A stretch of DNA of 64,000 bases from Pyropia yezoensis (Eukaryota > Rhodophyta > Bangiophyceae > Bangiales > Bangiaceae). Each line of letters opens with the position of its first letter. The first letter of the stretch is position 1. The translations under genes and the position numbers were made by a program. The notes below the pieces were generated by a model. It was not told the DNA's origin. It searched no databases and was given only the letters and a program-made list of their open reading frames with translations. The stretch covers positions 28,794,063-28,858,062 of the forward strand of contig CM020619.1 in NCBI GenBank assembly GCA_009829735.1, written 5' to 3'. Positions 18,301 to 28,367 of this stretch are shown here, in pieces.

Positions 18301-20670
18301 TCAGTGGGTAGACCCACTGCCCGAGGGAGGCCACTCACGCGTAAGCGCGTATACCTCCGTGCTCCACCGGTCGGCAATCTCACGACGGTCAATCGCCCGA
18401 GTTACCTCGGTGCAAAGCTGGACGAGGGTGCTGCGGCCAGCCTCCACGTCCTCCAGAGCTTTCTGGAGGCGGTCAAGCACGCCACCGAAGCAACGCGCTG
18501 ACCCAACCAGCGCAGCATCTGGGGGGATATCCCCCAAGCTAACAGAGAGACCCTCCCGTATTGCGCGGGCAACAAGGGCGTCAACGCCCTCATACCAGAG
18601 ACGGGAGCCCTCGTCGTGCAGAACAGGGGCGGGAGGTGACACTGGCGCGGCCAGAGGGGCCACAGGAGCCGACACGGCTACCACCGGAGCCGGTGGCACC
18701 TGATACGAGGCCCGGTAGGACCCTACCGAAGGGGCTCCACCGTAACCCTGGCGGGCCTCCGCCCGACGACGGGACACCTCAAGCTCCCCACCCGCAGAGC
18801 CCCACTCTCGGGGACGACGGCCAACCACCGCCGGTATCGGGTTACCGAACCACGGGGCAAGGACCTGAAGAGGTTCATGGATAACCATGGGAATACCCAA
18901 GTCAGCAACAGCCTCGGTGGACGCCCACCCATGGCAACTAGGCTCACCCGGCTGAGTACGCCGGATACGCAACGAGTGACGAGGCAAGGGGGAAGCCCCA
19001 GCCTGCGGATCCCGGTACGGGGGAAGGGCCAACACCCCAGCCCAGTTCACGGCATCGTGAACAGCCAGCAGGGCCTCGAACCCCCGGGCCAACCCGGTCT
19101 TGGCGGCTATCAGGTCCACGCCCAACTGCGCGATGTGCCGACGGACACCCGTCAGAAGATGAAGCAGGCGCCCCTGCCGGCGGACGGACAGCAAGAAGGA
19201 GGACGCCTGCCCGAGGGTAACCTCAAGGGTGAAGGTACCCTGCAACGGGTGGACCGGCCGGGAGGCCAACACACTCCCGAAGTATCGGAGACAGGAGCCG
19301 GTGTCAAACCGGAAAGCAGGGGCGGGTTCCCACCCCTCCTGCCATAGCGGCGGGCGCACGGGAGTGTATACCGCCGCACGACCGTTGCCGGTCTGCAACG
19401 CACACGTTATATCCGTGCGAAACGCATCCGCCATGACACCATGGTTACGTCGCCAGCTCGACGCCGACTTCAACCCCGCCATAGGCGGGTAGGGAGCCGT
19501 CAACGACAGATACGGGGATACCCCCGGGTAGTAATCAAAGTCGGGATACCGACCGGTACTGCCCACCGTCTCCCCAAACGCAACCGGCTCCGCCGCCGCC
19601 GCAATCCCCCGAGCACTAGCCGGGTAGTCAATCTCCCGCGGCAACGCGGGGGCAATCAGGTCGCATACCCCGAAGGCGGGGTCGAGGTAGACCTCACCCC
19701 GTTTCACCCGAGTGTGCCAGAGCTGCGCATGCCGGTCGTCCGGCTGACTCAGGATCCAATGGTGTTCCACCCGCACCGCGTTCGGCTGGTTGACCAGCCG
19801 CACCAACTCCCGCTTCCAACTCGGGTCCACCTTGACGCGCCGGGAGGACTCTCCACGGGGATGGGGCAGGTGGAAGTCCACCCGCATCCGCCCATCGGAC
19901 TCCATTGACTCTTGCACAGTCAGGCCTCGAACCCGAGCCACCAAGTTGAACATCGACATGGCGGGCTGACCCGCCCCCACGGCGACGCCGCCGCCCAACG
20001 GGGCAACCCGGGCAGGACCAGGAAGAATAGGAGGCGCCGGGGGATGCCCCACCGACAGAGAGGCCGGCGCCGGAGTCGCACGAGGCCGTGGAGGAGGAAG
20101 AAGGGCGGGCACCCGCCCGGAGTAACTCCCGGAGTCCACTGCCATCGGGGTAGATACCTCTTGACCTTCGCGCGTCCGCGGCACCGCGGGCAGAGCATCG
20201 CCGCCACCCGGACCCGACGTGGGTACCACGGGGGCAGCACGGGTAGACCCGCTACCCGCCGCAGCGGACACACCAACCGGGCGGGCACCCGCGCCGTCTT
20301 GACCCGCCGGACTGGCCGGGGTGGCGCCACCACCATCCGCCACGCCGGCGACACCGTCTTGAGGTAGAGCCACGCCGGTACCGGCGACAGAAGCCATCCG
20401 GGCCGCCGGAGGAGAAGCGGTAGAAGCCACCGCTGCACGCGGTTGTCCGCCACCCGACGGAGCCGTCGTGCCGCTACACACGGACGACAACCCGCCCGGC
20501 GCGCCTTCCGGGGCCACACGAACGGTCACCCGGTCGTCCTCGTCCTCCGACGAGCTCGCTAGGAAGCACTCGGCGGCGGTGGCGGAGACGGGAACGTCGT
20601 CCACCATCACCTCTTCCCCCTCTTCAGGCAGGAGGTCGTCCTCGCCCCCGGGTACCTGGGGGTCCGACAT
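18301..20670 (-). CDS. E0 antisense ORF protein
   Basis: 789 residues from the ATG at 20670, on the strand opposite to the element. The N-terminal third is acidic then Ala/Gly/Pro/Ser rich and disordered; from about residue 240 it is compact and highly similar to the E1 antisense protein, with most differences in the disordered part. Shared motifs include DYYPGV and, further on, RQGRLLHLLTG. No domain I know fits, and there is no signal peptide or membrane helix, so it is not env-like. An intact 789-codon frame in a truncated element, with mostly conservative differences from E1, argues that it is a real gene. Confidence 0.75.
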   Translation of the reverse strand: MSDPQVPGGEDDLLPEEGEEVMVDDVPVSATAAECFLASSSEDEDDRVTVRVAPEGAPGGLSSVCSGTTAPSGGGQPRAAVASTASPPAARMASVAGTGVALPQDGVAGVADGGGATPASPAGQDGAGARPVGVSAAAGSGSTRAAPVVPTSGPGGGDALPAVPRTREGQEVSTPMAVDSGSYSGRVPALLPPPRPRATPAPASLSVGHPPAPPILPGPARVAPLGGGVAVGAGQPAMSMFNLVARVRGLTVQESMESDGRMRVDFHLPHPRGESSRRVKVDPSWKRELVRLVNQPNAVRVEHHWILSQPDDRHAQLWHTRVKRGEVYLDPAFGVCDLIAPALPREIDYPASARGIAAAAEPVAFGETVGSTGRYPDFDYYPGVSPYLSLTAPYPPMAGLKSASSWRRNHGVMADAFRTDITCALQTGNGRAAVYTPVRPPLWQEGWEPAPAFRFDTGSCLRYFGSVLASRPVHPLQGTFTLEVTLGQASSFLLSVRRQGRLLHLLTGVRRHIAQLGVDLIAAKTGLARGFEALLAVHDAVNWAGVLALPPYRDPQAGASPLPRHSLRIRRTQPGEPSCHGWASTEAVADLGIPMVIHEPLQVLAPWFGNPIPAVVGRRPREWGSAGGELEVSRRRAEARQGYGGAPSVGSYRASYQVPPAPVVAVSAPVAPLAAPVSPPAPVLHDEGSRLWYEGVDALVARAIREGLSVSLGDIPPDAALVGSARCFGGVLDRLQKALEDVEAGRSTLVQLCTEVTRAIDRREIADRWSTEVYALTREWPPSGSGSTH

Positions 20671-21246
20671 GGTGCAACCGGGGTAGCAGGGGCGCCCCGT
20701 GCAGAGAAGCCGAGGCCGGCTCGACCCGGTACAAGGAACGCTCGCGCGGGACGAGCCAGGGAAGCGCGGGCACCCGCGCTTATAACCACACAGCTCAGCA
20801 CGAGCGATACGGCAGCGCGGGACGACCCGCGCCAGCCGAGCTACGAAGGCGCTCCACCCAGGCACCTGGACCGGCGCCACGTCCCCCCCACACGGGGTAA
20901 GCAAGGGGGGTCACCCCCAACCGCCCCCACGCAACGCGGGCAGGTCCCGCCCCCACTCACTCGTCCACACGAGAGGGGCCCCCCTACCACCAGGCACCTG
21001 GTGGCGGATCCGCTTGCACCACCCCTCGGAAAGGGGGGTCGTGAACAGAACCCGCATCGGGAATTTAACGGTCCGGAAAACGGATCGTGTGTGTACCACA
21101 CAAAGGGGGGCACCCCCCTCAGACAACCTCGAAAAGGGGTGTCTGTCGCGACGGGGCGCAAAGCCCCACCCGACGGGTAAACGGTCACGCGACCCACTTA
21201 CATTCGGTAACCCGAATGCAACTCGACCCGAGGACGGGCCGAATCT

Positions 21247-21258
21247 AAGGGGGGGATA
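21247..21258 (+). other. E0 polypurine tract
   Basis: AAGGGGGGGATA next to the 3' LTR; same sequence as in E1. Confidence 0.85.
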
Positions 21259-21621
21259 TGTAGCAATATGGTTGTCCGTATTGTGACCCTAATATCAGGG
21301 GGGCTACTTCTAACCCTTAACTTTCAATTTGGTAGTTCGTACTGGTCACGGTATCTATAAGTTACGTATGACCAGAGGGACTTGCATCTTGGGGTGGAGG
21401 GTAGTTAGTAGTGTCTCCGAGGGTTTATAACGTGGGGGCCGGCGGCGAATCCACCGCCGGCCAAGGTAGAACAACAAACCCCTCCCATTTGGGCTCCCAT
21501 CTTGGTCCCGTGGCTTGTGCTCCAAGGACAGCAACCTTGGCCTCCCGGTGACGTTGGTGCCGATCCCCCTTGGTGAGTGTTCCCTGAGAGTGGACGTGCG
21601 ACGGATTCCTATTGTGCTACA
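21259..21621 (+). repeat. E0 3' LTR
   Basis: 363 bp, from TGTAGCA to GTGCTACA. It pairs in inverted orientation with the E1 LTR at 24493-24854. Confidence 0.9.
21424..21429 (-). promoter_or_regulatory. Antisense TATAAA in E0 LTR
   Basis: The only TATAAA in this LTR, oriented towards the antisense ORF that starts at 20670. Candidate promoter element for that ORF. Confidence 0.45.
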
Positions 21622-24492
21622 GTGCGGTGGGGGCAGCGGCGACGATACGATGCTGGGTCGGGGGTTGGCCCCCCCCCCACCAGCACCCCCACGATCTCCT
21701 CAACCGCCGTCGCAGCCGCCCACAACTACATTGAGAGGGAAACAAATGGCGCCACAGCGACGGCGGTGGTGGCCGCCGCGGCAAGAGGGGGCGAGAAGGT
21801 CGCGGCAGCTGGTGGCGCGCCGGCCACGCTCAGCGTGGCGGCCTCCGCAGGGGGTGGTGGCATTGAAGACGGCGCCGTAGATGCCGATGTGCGGCGGGAC
21901 GGGGAGGGGGGGAGGCATAATCCCCCTGGGTGGCCCCCTGGCGCCGCCCCGCGCGCCAACACCCCCCTTGAAGCTCGCGGCGCGACGGCGCACGGCACCG
22001 GCACGACCGCGAATACGCATTCGGCCGCGGCGGTGCGGCCCTAGTAGCGGCCGACGGCGGTCTAACCCCGGCCGACCGGCTGCTGGTGGGGGGTGTTGGG
22101 GGGGGCCGTGGTTGTGGCATGAGCAGGGGGGGGGAAGAGCAAGGAGGCGGGGGATGTTCCCCCCTCTTCCCCCCCCAAGCGGCCCCTGGCACCGCGGCCG
22201 CGGCCGCCAATGCCGCGGCAGGAGACGGCACAGCGGCGGATGCTGTTCCACCGCCGGGTGCCGGTGGGGCGGGGACGGAGGCTGCCGGGTGCGGCCACGC
22301 CGCGACACCAGAGATGGGCGGCGCGGCGAGGGTTGCGGCCGGGCGGCGTAGGGCGGGCGGCGAGGCAGGCGCTGCGGGCGGCGGCGGAGGGGGGGGAGCA
22401 ACGCTGGGATTGTGGGACCGATTCCCCCCCACTTGGCTCTACCTTTGCCACGTTTCTCACCTGGACTTGCCCGCGCCGACGGGGCGGTGGCGTCCGCCGC
22501 AGCCGGCGCGGGCCGCGGGGGAGCAGCCCGCCATCGCCCACCACCCTCGCGGGGGGGCGGCGGACAGCGCCGGAACGACCGCGAGTGCGCATACGGTCGC
22601 TGCAGAGCGGCCCTGGTCGCGGCCGGCGGCGGTATAGCCCCGGCCGGCCGGCTGGTGGTGGGAATGTTCGGGGGGCCTGTGGTTGTGGTATAGGTGAAGA
22701 TGCGAAGCGCAAGGATGCGGGAGATGTTCCCCCCTCTTCCCCCCCCAAGCGGCCCCTGGCACCGCGGCCGCGGCCGCCAATGCCGCGGCAGGAGACGGGA
22801 CGGCGGTGGATACCGTGCCATCGCCGGGCGCCTGCGGGGCGGGGACGGAGGTTGCCGAATGCGGCCACGCCGCGACGCCAGCTGTGGGCGGCGCGGCGAG
22901 GGCTGCGGCCGGGCGGCGTGTGGCGCACGGCGAGGCAGGCGCGGCGGACGGCGGTGGAAGGGGGGGAGCAACGCTGGGATTGTGGGACCGACTCTCCCCC
23001 ACTCGGCCCCACCTTTGCCACGTGTCTCACCTGGACTTGCCCGCGCCGACGGGGCGGTGGCGTCAGCCGCTGCCGGCGTGGGCGGCGGGGGCGCGGCCCG
23101 CCACCGCCCGCCACCCTCGCGGTCACACGGCGGAAAACGCTGGCACGACCGCGAGTGCGCAGACGGCCGCGGCAGTGCGGCCGCGGTGGCTGCCGGTGGC
23201 GGGCTAGCACCGGCCGGCCGGTTGGTGGTGGGGGTGTTTTGGGGGGCGGTGGTGGTGGAATGGGCGTGGTGGGGAGGAGCAAGGAGGCGGGGGGTGTCCC
23301 CTCCTCGTCACCCCGCGACCGGCCCCTGGTACCGCGGCCGCGGCAGCCAATGGCACAGCGGGTGGCGGGACGGCGGTGGACGCCGTGCCACCGCCGGGCG
23401 CCGACGGGGCAGGGAAGGATGTTGCCGGGGCCGGCCACGCCGCGACGCCAGAGGTGGGCGGCACTGAGGGGGTGTCGGCTTGGCGGCTTGGGGTGGGCGG
23501 CGTGGCAGGCGCAGCGGGCGGTGGAGAGGGGGGGGAGTGACGCCTGTGTGACCAAGTCCCCCCGGTCCGTGTCCATCTCTGCCACGTGTCGCATCCGGAA
23601 TCGCGTCGAGGATCGGGACTTGCGACTGAAGTTTACCACGTGTTTCATTCCCAACTGCGCGCGCCGACTGGGCTGTGGCTTCGGCTGCCGCCGTCTCTGT
23701 TCATTAGCGGCGCGCGGCCCACCGCTGCCGTGGCCGAGCGTTGCTTTGGGGGTGGGGCGGCATCGGGTTTATCCTGCCCCGATGAGGCGGCGGTGGCGGC
23801 GCCAGGCGGCTGCGGGGAGGACCAAGACGGCGCCGACACAGCAACGGCAGCGGCAGCATACGGCGGCAAGCTGGCGCCGCGCGGGACGTCACCACGACGA
23901 GCGTGCCAACGGGTGGAAAGGCGGCGGACGCGCCCGCGGTGGCGGGCGAGCTGCTGACGAGGGCGCCGGGCGGCAGGGCGGAGAAGCGCGCGGCCACGGC
24001 CGCGCGCGTCGACGGCGCCTGCGGTGACGTCTTCGGCGAGCAGGTAGTGCTTGGCGGCGGCGGCGGTGGGAGGGGGTGCGGCTGGGCACCTGTTGTGGCA
24101 CACCTCCCCCGCCCCCCCCCCCCCCGCCTCCTCGCTGCCGCCTAAGCGGTGGATTACGACCCCGTCCGTGGGCGGCCGCCGTGTTGCCACCACGCACCCC
24201 CCCCCTCCCACCTTCCCATCCCCTCGCCAACACAAGAGTGGGTCGTCGGCGCGCCGGGGTGCCGCCGCGCACAGACATGCAGAACGGAACGCGGGGAAGC
24301 GAGCGGCGGGCTGAATCAGGGCGGATGCAATATCTGGCGGTCGGTGGCCGGCCGGCGAAGGGGCGAAGGGGCGGTGGGGGGAGCCTGGCATTCTGGTGAA
24401 TGCACGCGCCGGGCCGGCGGGTCGCGCGGCGGAGGGCCGCTGTTCCTTCGCCACGCGACCCACCGACCGGGGTTACATAAGGTAGGGGTGGA
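21622..24492. repeat. GC-rich spacer with 570-bp tandem repeats
   Basis: Lies between the two facing 3' LTRs of E0 and E1. Three imperfect tandem units of about 570 bp start near 22070, 22638 and 23209, each opening with CCGGCCGGCTGGTGGTGGG-like sequence; a partial unit precedes them. Long frames on both strands (for example 22062-23654 minus) follow the repeat and carry no known domain. From about 23700 to 24480 the sequence is again GC-rich, with a weak minus-strand coding look near 23900-24050 that I cannot resolve. Confidence 0.55.
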
Positions 24493-24854
24493 TGTAGCAC
24501 AATAGGAATCCGTCGCACGTCCACTCTCAGGGAACACTCATTAAGGGGGATCGGCACCGACGTCACCGGGAGGCCAAGGTTGCTGTCCTTGGAGCACAAG
24601 CCACGGGACCAAGATGGGAGCCCAAATGGGAGGGGTTTGTTGTTCTCCTTGGCCGGCGGTGGATTCGCCACCGGCCCCCTCGTTATAAACCCTCGGAGAC
24701 ACTACTAACTACCCTCCACCCCAAGATGCAAGTCCCTCTGGTCATACGTAACTTATAGATACCGTGACCAGTTCGGACTCTCAAATTGAAAGTTAAGGGT
24801 TAGAAGTAGCCCCCCTGATATTAGGGTCACAATACGGACAACCATATTGCTACA
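24493..24854 (-). repeat. E1 3' LTR
   Basis: 362 bp; in element orientation it begins TGTAGCAATATGG and ends GTGCTACA. Confidence 0.9.
24684..24689 (+). promoter_or_regulatory. Antisense TATAAA in E1 LTR
   Basis: The only TATAAA on either strand of this LTR, pointing at the antisense ORF at 25440. Same position as in E0. Confidence 0.45.
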
Positions 24855-24867
24855 TATCCCCCCCTTA
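24855..24867 (-). other. E1 polypurine tract
   Basis: AAGGGGGGGATA in element orientation, abutting the 3' LTR. Confidence 0.85.
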
Positions 24868-25439
24868 GATTCGGCCCGTCCTCGGGTCGAGTTGCATTCG
24901 GGTTACCGAATGTAAGTGGGTCGCGTGACTGTTTACCCGTCGGGTGGGGCTTTGCGCCCCGTCGCGACAGACACCCCTTTTCGAGGTTGTCCGAGGGGGG
25001 TGCCCCCCTTTGTGTGGTACACACACGATCCGTTTTCCGGACCGTTAATTTCCCGATGCGGGTTTTTGTTCACGACCCCCCTTTCCGAGGGGTGGTGCAA
25101 GCGGATCCGCCACCAGGTGCCTGGTGGTAGGGGGGTCCCTCTCGTGTGGGCGATTGAGTGGGGGGCGGGGGCTGCCCGCGTTGCGTGGGGGCGGCTGGGG
25201 GTGACCCCGCTTGCTTACCCCGTGTGTCGGGGTGGCCCCGTCCCGCCCAGGTGCCTGGGTGGAGCGCGTTCGTAGCCCCGTGGGGCGTGGGTCGACCCAC
25301 GTGCCTGTGGCGCTTCTCGTGGCCGTTTGTGGTCATAAGCGCGGGTGTCCGCGCTTCCCTGGCTCGTCCCGGTTATCCCACCGTACCGGGTTGTAGCCGT
25401 CGACGGCTTGTGGGCGCGGGGGACTCTGCACCCGTTATC

Positions 25440-27887
25440 ATGTCCTATCCCCAGGTGCTTGGAGAGGAGGAAGACCTCCTGATCGGGGAGGAGATGGAGG
25501 ACGACGCGCCTGTCGGTCCCGACGCCGCGCGTTACGGGGTGAGCTCGTCTGACGACGACGGGCCTGCGGTGTCCGTCCGTCTGTCGGCCGGAGGACTGTC
25601 GTCCGTGTGCAGCGGCACGACGGTGCCGTCGGCCGGAGGTCAACCCGGCGGTCAACCGCGCGTCGCGGCTTCTACCCCCTCTCTGCCGGCTGCCCGGATG
25701 GAGCCTGGTGCCGGTGCCGGCTCACCGCAGCTACCTCAAGATGGTCCGCCCTGCGGCGGAGGTGGCGACCCGCAGCCGACTCCGGCTGGTCAAGGTGGTC
25801 CGGGTGTCCGGGCGGTGACTCCTCGAGGCGGTCCCGACGTTGACGCGGGTGGTGGTGGCGGTGCGACACCCGGTGCGGTGGGTCAGGACGGTGCGGGTGT
25901 CCGCACGGCCGGGGCTCCGGCTCCGGAGGCTGTCCAAGTGCCTTCCCCTTCCGAGGCGGGGGCTACGCCGACGGGTGGTGCCGGCGCCGGTGCCGTACCT
26001 GCGGTGCCGCGGGCGTCGAGCGGTCAAGACGCTCCTTCTCCCATGGCGGTTGACACCGGGAGTTACTCCGGGCGGGCGCCCGCCCTTCTTCTTCCTCCTC
26101 GGCCTCGTCCATCTCCGACGTCGGCCCCTCTTCCGGTGGTGCGTCCCCCGGCGCCCCCGATTCTTCCTGGTCCTGCCCGGGTTGCCCCGTTGGGTGGCGG
26201 CGTCGCCGTGGCGGCGGGTCAACCCGCCATGTCGGTGTCCGACTTGGTGGCTCGGGTTCGAGGCCTCACGGTGAAAGAGTCAATGGAGTCCGATGGGCGT
26301 ATGCGGGTGGACTTCCACCTGGTGCATCACCGTGGAGAGTCCTCCCGCCGCGTTAAGGTGGACCCGAGCTGGGAGCGGGAGTTGGTGCGGCTGGTCAACC
26401 AGCCGAACGCGGTCCGGGTGGAACATCATTGGATCCTGAGTCAGCCGGACGACCGGCATGCGCAGCTCTGGCGCACCCGGGTGGGACGGGGTGAGGTCTA
26501 CCTCGACCCCAACTTCGGGGTCTGCGACTTTATTGCCCCCGCGTTGCCGCGGGAGATTGACTACCCGGCTAGTGCTCGGGGGATTGCGGCGGCGGCGGAG
26601 CCGGTTGCGTTTGGGGAGACGGTGAGCCGTACCGGTCGGTATCCCGACTTTGACTACTACCCGGGGGTACCCCCGTATCTGTCGTTGACGGCTCCCTACC
26701 CGCCCATGGCGGGGTTGAAGTCGGCGTCGAGTTGGCGACGTAACCATGGTGTCATGGCGGATGCGTTCCGCACGGATATAACGTGTGCGTTGCAGACCGG
26801 CAACGGTCGTGCTCCGGTATACACTCCCGTGCGCCCGCCGCTATGGCAGGAGGGGTGGGAACCCGCCCCTGCTTTCCGGTTTGACACCGGCTCCTGCTTT
26901 CGCTACTTCGGGAGTGTGTTGGCCTCGCGACCGGTCCACCCGTTGCAGGGTACCTTCACCCTTGAGGTTACCCTCGGGCAGGCTTCATCCTTTTTGCTGT
27001 CCGTCCGCCGGCAGGGTCGTCTGTTTCATCTCCCGACGGGTGTCCGTCGGCACATCGCGCAGTTGGGCGTGGATCTGATGGCCGCCAAGACCGGGTTGGC
27101 CCGGGAGTTCGAGGCCCTGCTGGCTGTTCACGATGCCGTGAACTGGGCTGGGGTGTTGGCCCTTCCCCCGTACCGGGATCCGCAGGCTGGGGCTTCCCCC
27201 TTGCCTCGTCACTCGTTGCGTGTCCGGCGTACTCAGCCGGGTGAGCCCAGTTGCCATGGGTGGGCATCCACCGAGGCTGTTGCTGACCTGGGTATTCCCA
27301 TGGTTATCCATGACCCTCTTCAGGTCCTTGCTCCGTGGTTCGGTAACCCGATGCCGGCGGCGGTTGGCCGTCGTCCCCGAGAGTGGGGCTCTGTGGGTGG
27401 GGAGCGTGAGGTGTCCCGTCGTCGGGCGGAGTACCGCCGTGGTTACGGTGGAGCCCCTTCGGTAGGGTCCTACCGGGCCTCGTATCAGGTGCCACCGGCT
27501 CCGGTGGTAGCCGTGTCGGCTCCTGTGGCTCCTCTGGCTGCGCCAGTGTCACCTCCCGCCCCTGTCCTACATGACGGGGGTCCCCGTCTCTGGTATGAAG
27601 ACGTTGACGCCCTTGTTACCCGCGCAATGCGTGGGGGTCTCTCTGTTAGCTGGGGGGATATCCCCCCAGGTGCTGCGCTGGTTGGGTCAGCGCGTTGCTT
27701 CGGTGGCGTGCTGGACCGCCTCCAGAAAGCTCTGGAGGACGTGGAGGCTGGCCGCAGCACCCTCGTCCAGCTTTGCACCGAGGTAACTCGGGCGATTGAC
27801 CGTCGTGAGATTGCCGACCGGTGGAGCACGGAGGTATACGCGCTTACGCGTGAGTGGCCTCCCTCGGGCAGTGGGTCTACCCACTGA
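25440..27887 (+). CDS. E1 antisense ORF protein
   Basis: 815 residues from the ATG at 25440, 585 bases inside the 3' LTR and convergent with pol. Residues 1-260 are acidic then Gly/Ala/Pro rich; the rest is compact. Visible landmarks: WILSQPDDRHAQLW (about 331-344), DYYPGV (405-410), RQGRLFHLPTG (524-534), QLGVDL (541-546), and a C-terminal part with a likely helix (LDRLQKALEDVEAG). It is very similar to the E0 protein and more distantly resembles the antisense proteins of E2 and E4 (YYP, then a leucine/tryptophan-rich segment, then R-x-L-x-x-LP). Function unknown; an RNA-binding, silencing-suppressing or regulatory role would be speculation. Confidence 0.78.
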   Translation: MSYPQVLGEEEDLLIGEEMEDDAPVGPDAARYGVSSSDDDGPAVSVRLSAGGLSSVCSGTTVPSAGGQPGGQPRVAASTPSLPAARMEPGAGAGSPQLPQDGPPCGGGGDPQPTPAGQGGPGVRAVTPRGGPDVDAGGGGGATPGAVGQDGAGVRTAGAPAPEAVQVPSPSEAGATPTGGAGAGAVPAVPRASSGQDAPSPMAVDTGSYSGRAPALLLPPRPRPSPTSAPLPVVRPPAPPILPGPARVAPLGGGVAVAAGQPAMSVSDLVARVRGLTVKESMESDGRMRVDFHLVHHRGESSRRVKVDPSWERELVRLVNQPNAVRVEHHWILSQPDDRHAQLWRTRVGRGEVYLDPNFGVCDFIAPALPREIDYPASARGIAAAAEPVAFGETVSRTGRYPDFDYYPGVPPYLSLTAPYPPMAGLKSASSWRRNHGVMADAFRTDITCALQTGNGRAPVYTPVRPPLWQEGWEPAPAFRFDTGSCFRYFGSVLASRPVHPLQGTFTLEVTLGQASSFLLSVRRQGRLFHLPTGVRRHIAQLGVDLMAAKTGLAREFEALLAVHDAVNWAGVLALPPYRDPQAGASPLPRHSLRVRRTQPGEPSCHGWASTEAVADLGIPMVIHDPLQVLAPWFGNPMPAAVGRRPREWGSVGGEREVSRRRAEYRRGYGGAPSVGSYRASYQVPPAPVVAVSAPVAPLAAPVSPPAPVLHDGGPRLWYEDVDALVTRAMRGGLSVSWGDIPPGAALVGSARCFGGVLDRLQKALEDVEAGRSTLVQLCTEVTRAIDRREIADRWSTEVYALTREWPPSGSGSTH

Positions 27888-28201
27888 GGAGTGTTATTGT
27901 TTGCACGGGAGAGGGACCCGGTGGCCCTTATGGTAGCCGGGTAGTAGTGAGTATAAACTCATCCCCTGCTGGGGGCATTGCTTGCCTCTGTTTGCTGCCC
28001 TGGGGAGTACCCCTTCTGGCTCAGTGGTGCCTTGTCTCCCGCCCAACTTCTTCCGGTTGGTTCATGCTTGGGGAGGTTATCCTCCCTCACTTTGTGTCTT
28101 GGCTTGGGGAGGTCATCCTCCCGTGTAAGCTCCCTAGTTACTTCGATATTATCGGAGTTAGCCTTTACCTTTAAGTTAACTTATTAAGGTTCAGGTTTTT
28201 A

Positions 28202-28297
28202 CTTAGTTACCTAAGCTTAGCTCTACTTAGTTACCTAAGCTTGGTTCGACTTAGAAACCTAAGTCTGATTTGACTTAGAAACCTAAGTCTGCCGTAA
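28202..28297. repeat. 24-bp tandem repeat between convergent ORFs of E1
   Basis: Four units, each carrying the near-palindrome CTTAGNNACCTAAG, starting at 28202, 28226, 28250 and 28274. They lie between the stop of the antisense ORF (27887) and the stop of pol (28368), where both transcripts should end. Confidence 0.8.
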
Positions 28298-28367
28298 CCA
28301 TGTCACACCCTACTTAGTAGGTATAAGCCTCACCCCCCAACAGCCGAAGTCGGTGTCGGTTGGGTTG

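Larger units (their letters stand above)
18179..21621 (+). mobile_element. E0: 3' fragment of an E1-family chromovirus
   Basis: Near-copy, in opposite orientation, of 24493-28015 in E1. It keeps the antisense ORF, the polypurine tract and the 3' LTR; pol and gag, expected to the left on the plus strand, are gone, cut off exactly at the E3 LTR. E0 and E1 point their 3' ends at each other across 2.87 kb. Confidence 0.85.

Noticed and set aside
22062..23654. 530-codon minus-strand frame as a gene
   Set aside because: It is open because of the 570-bp GC-rich repeats, and the opposite strand is open too.
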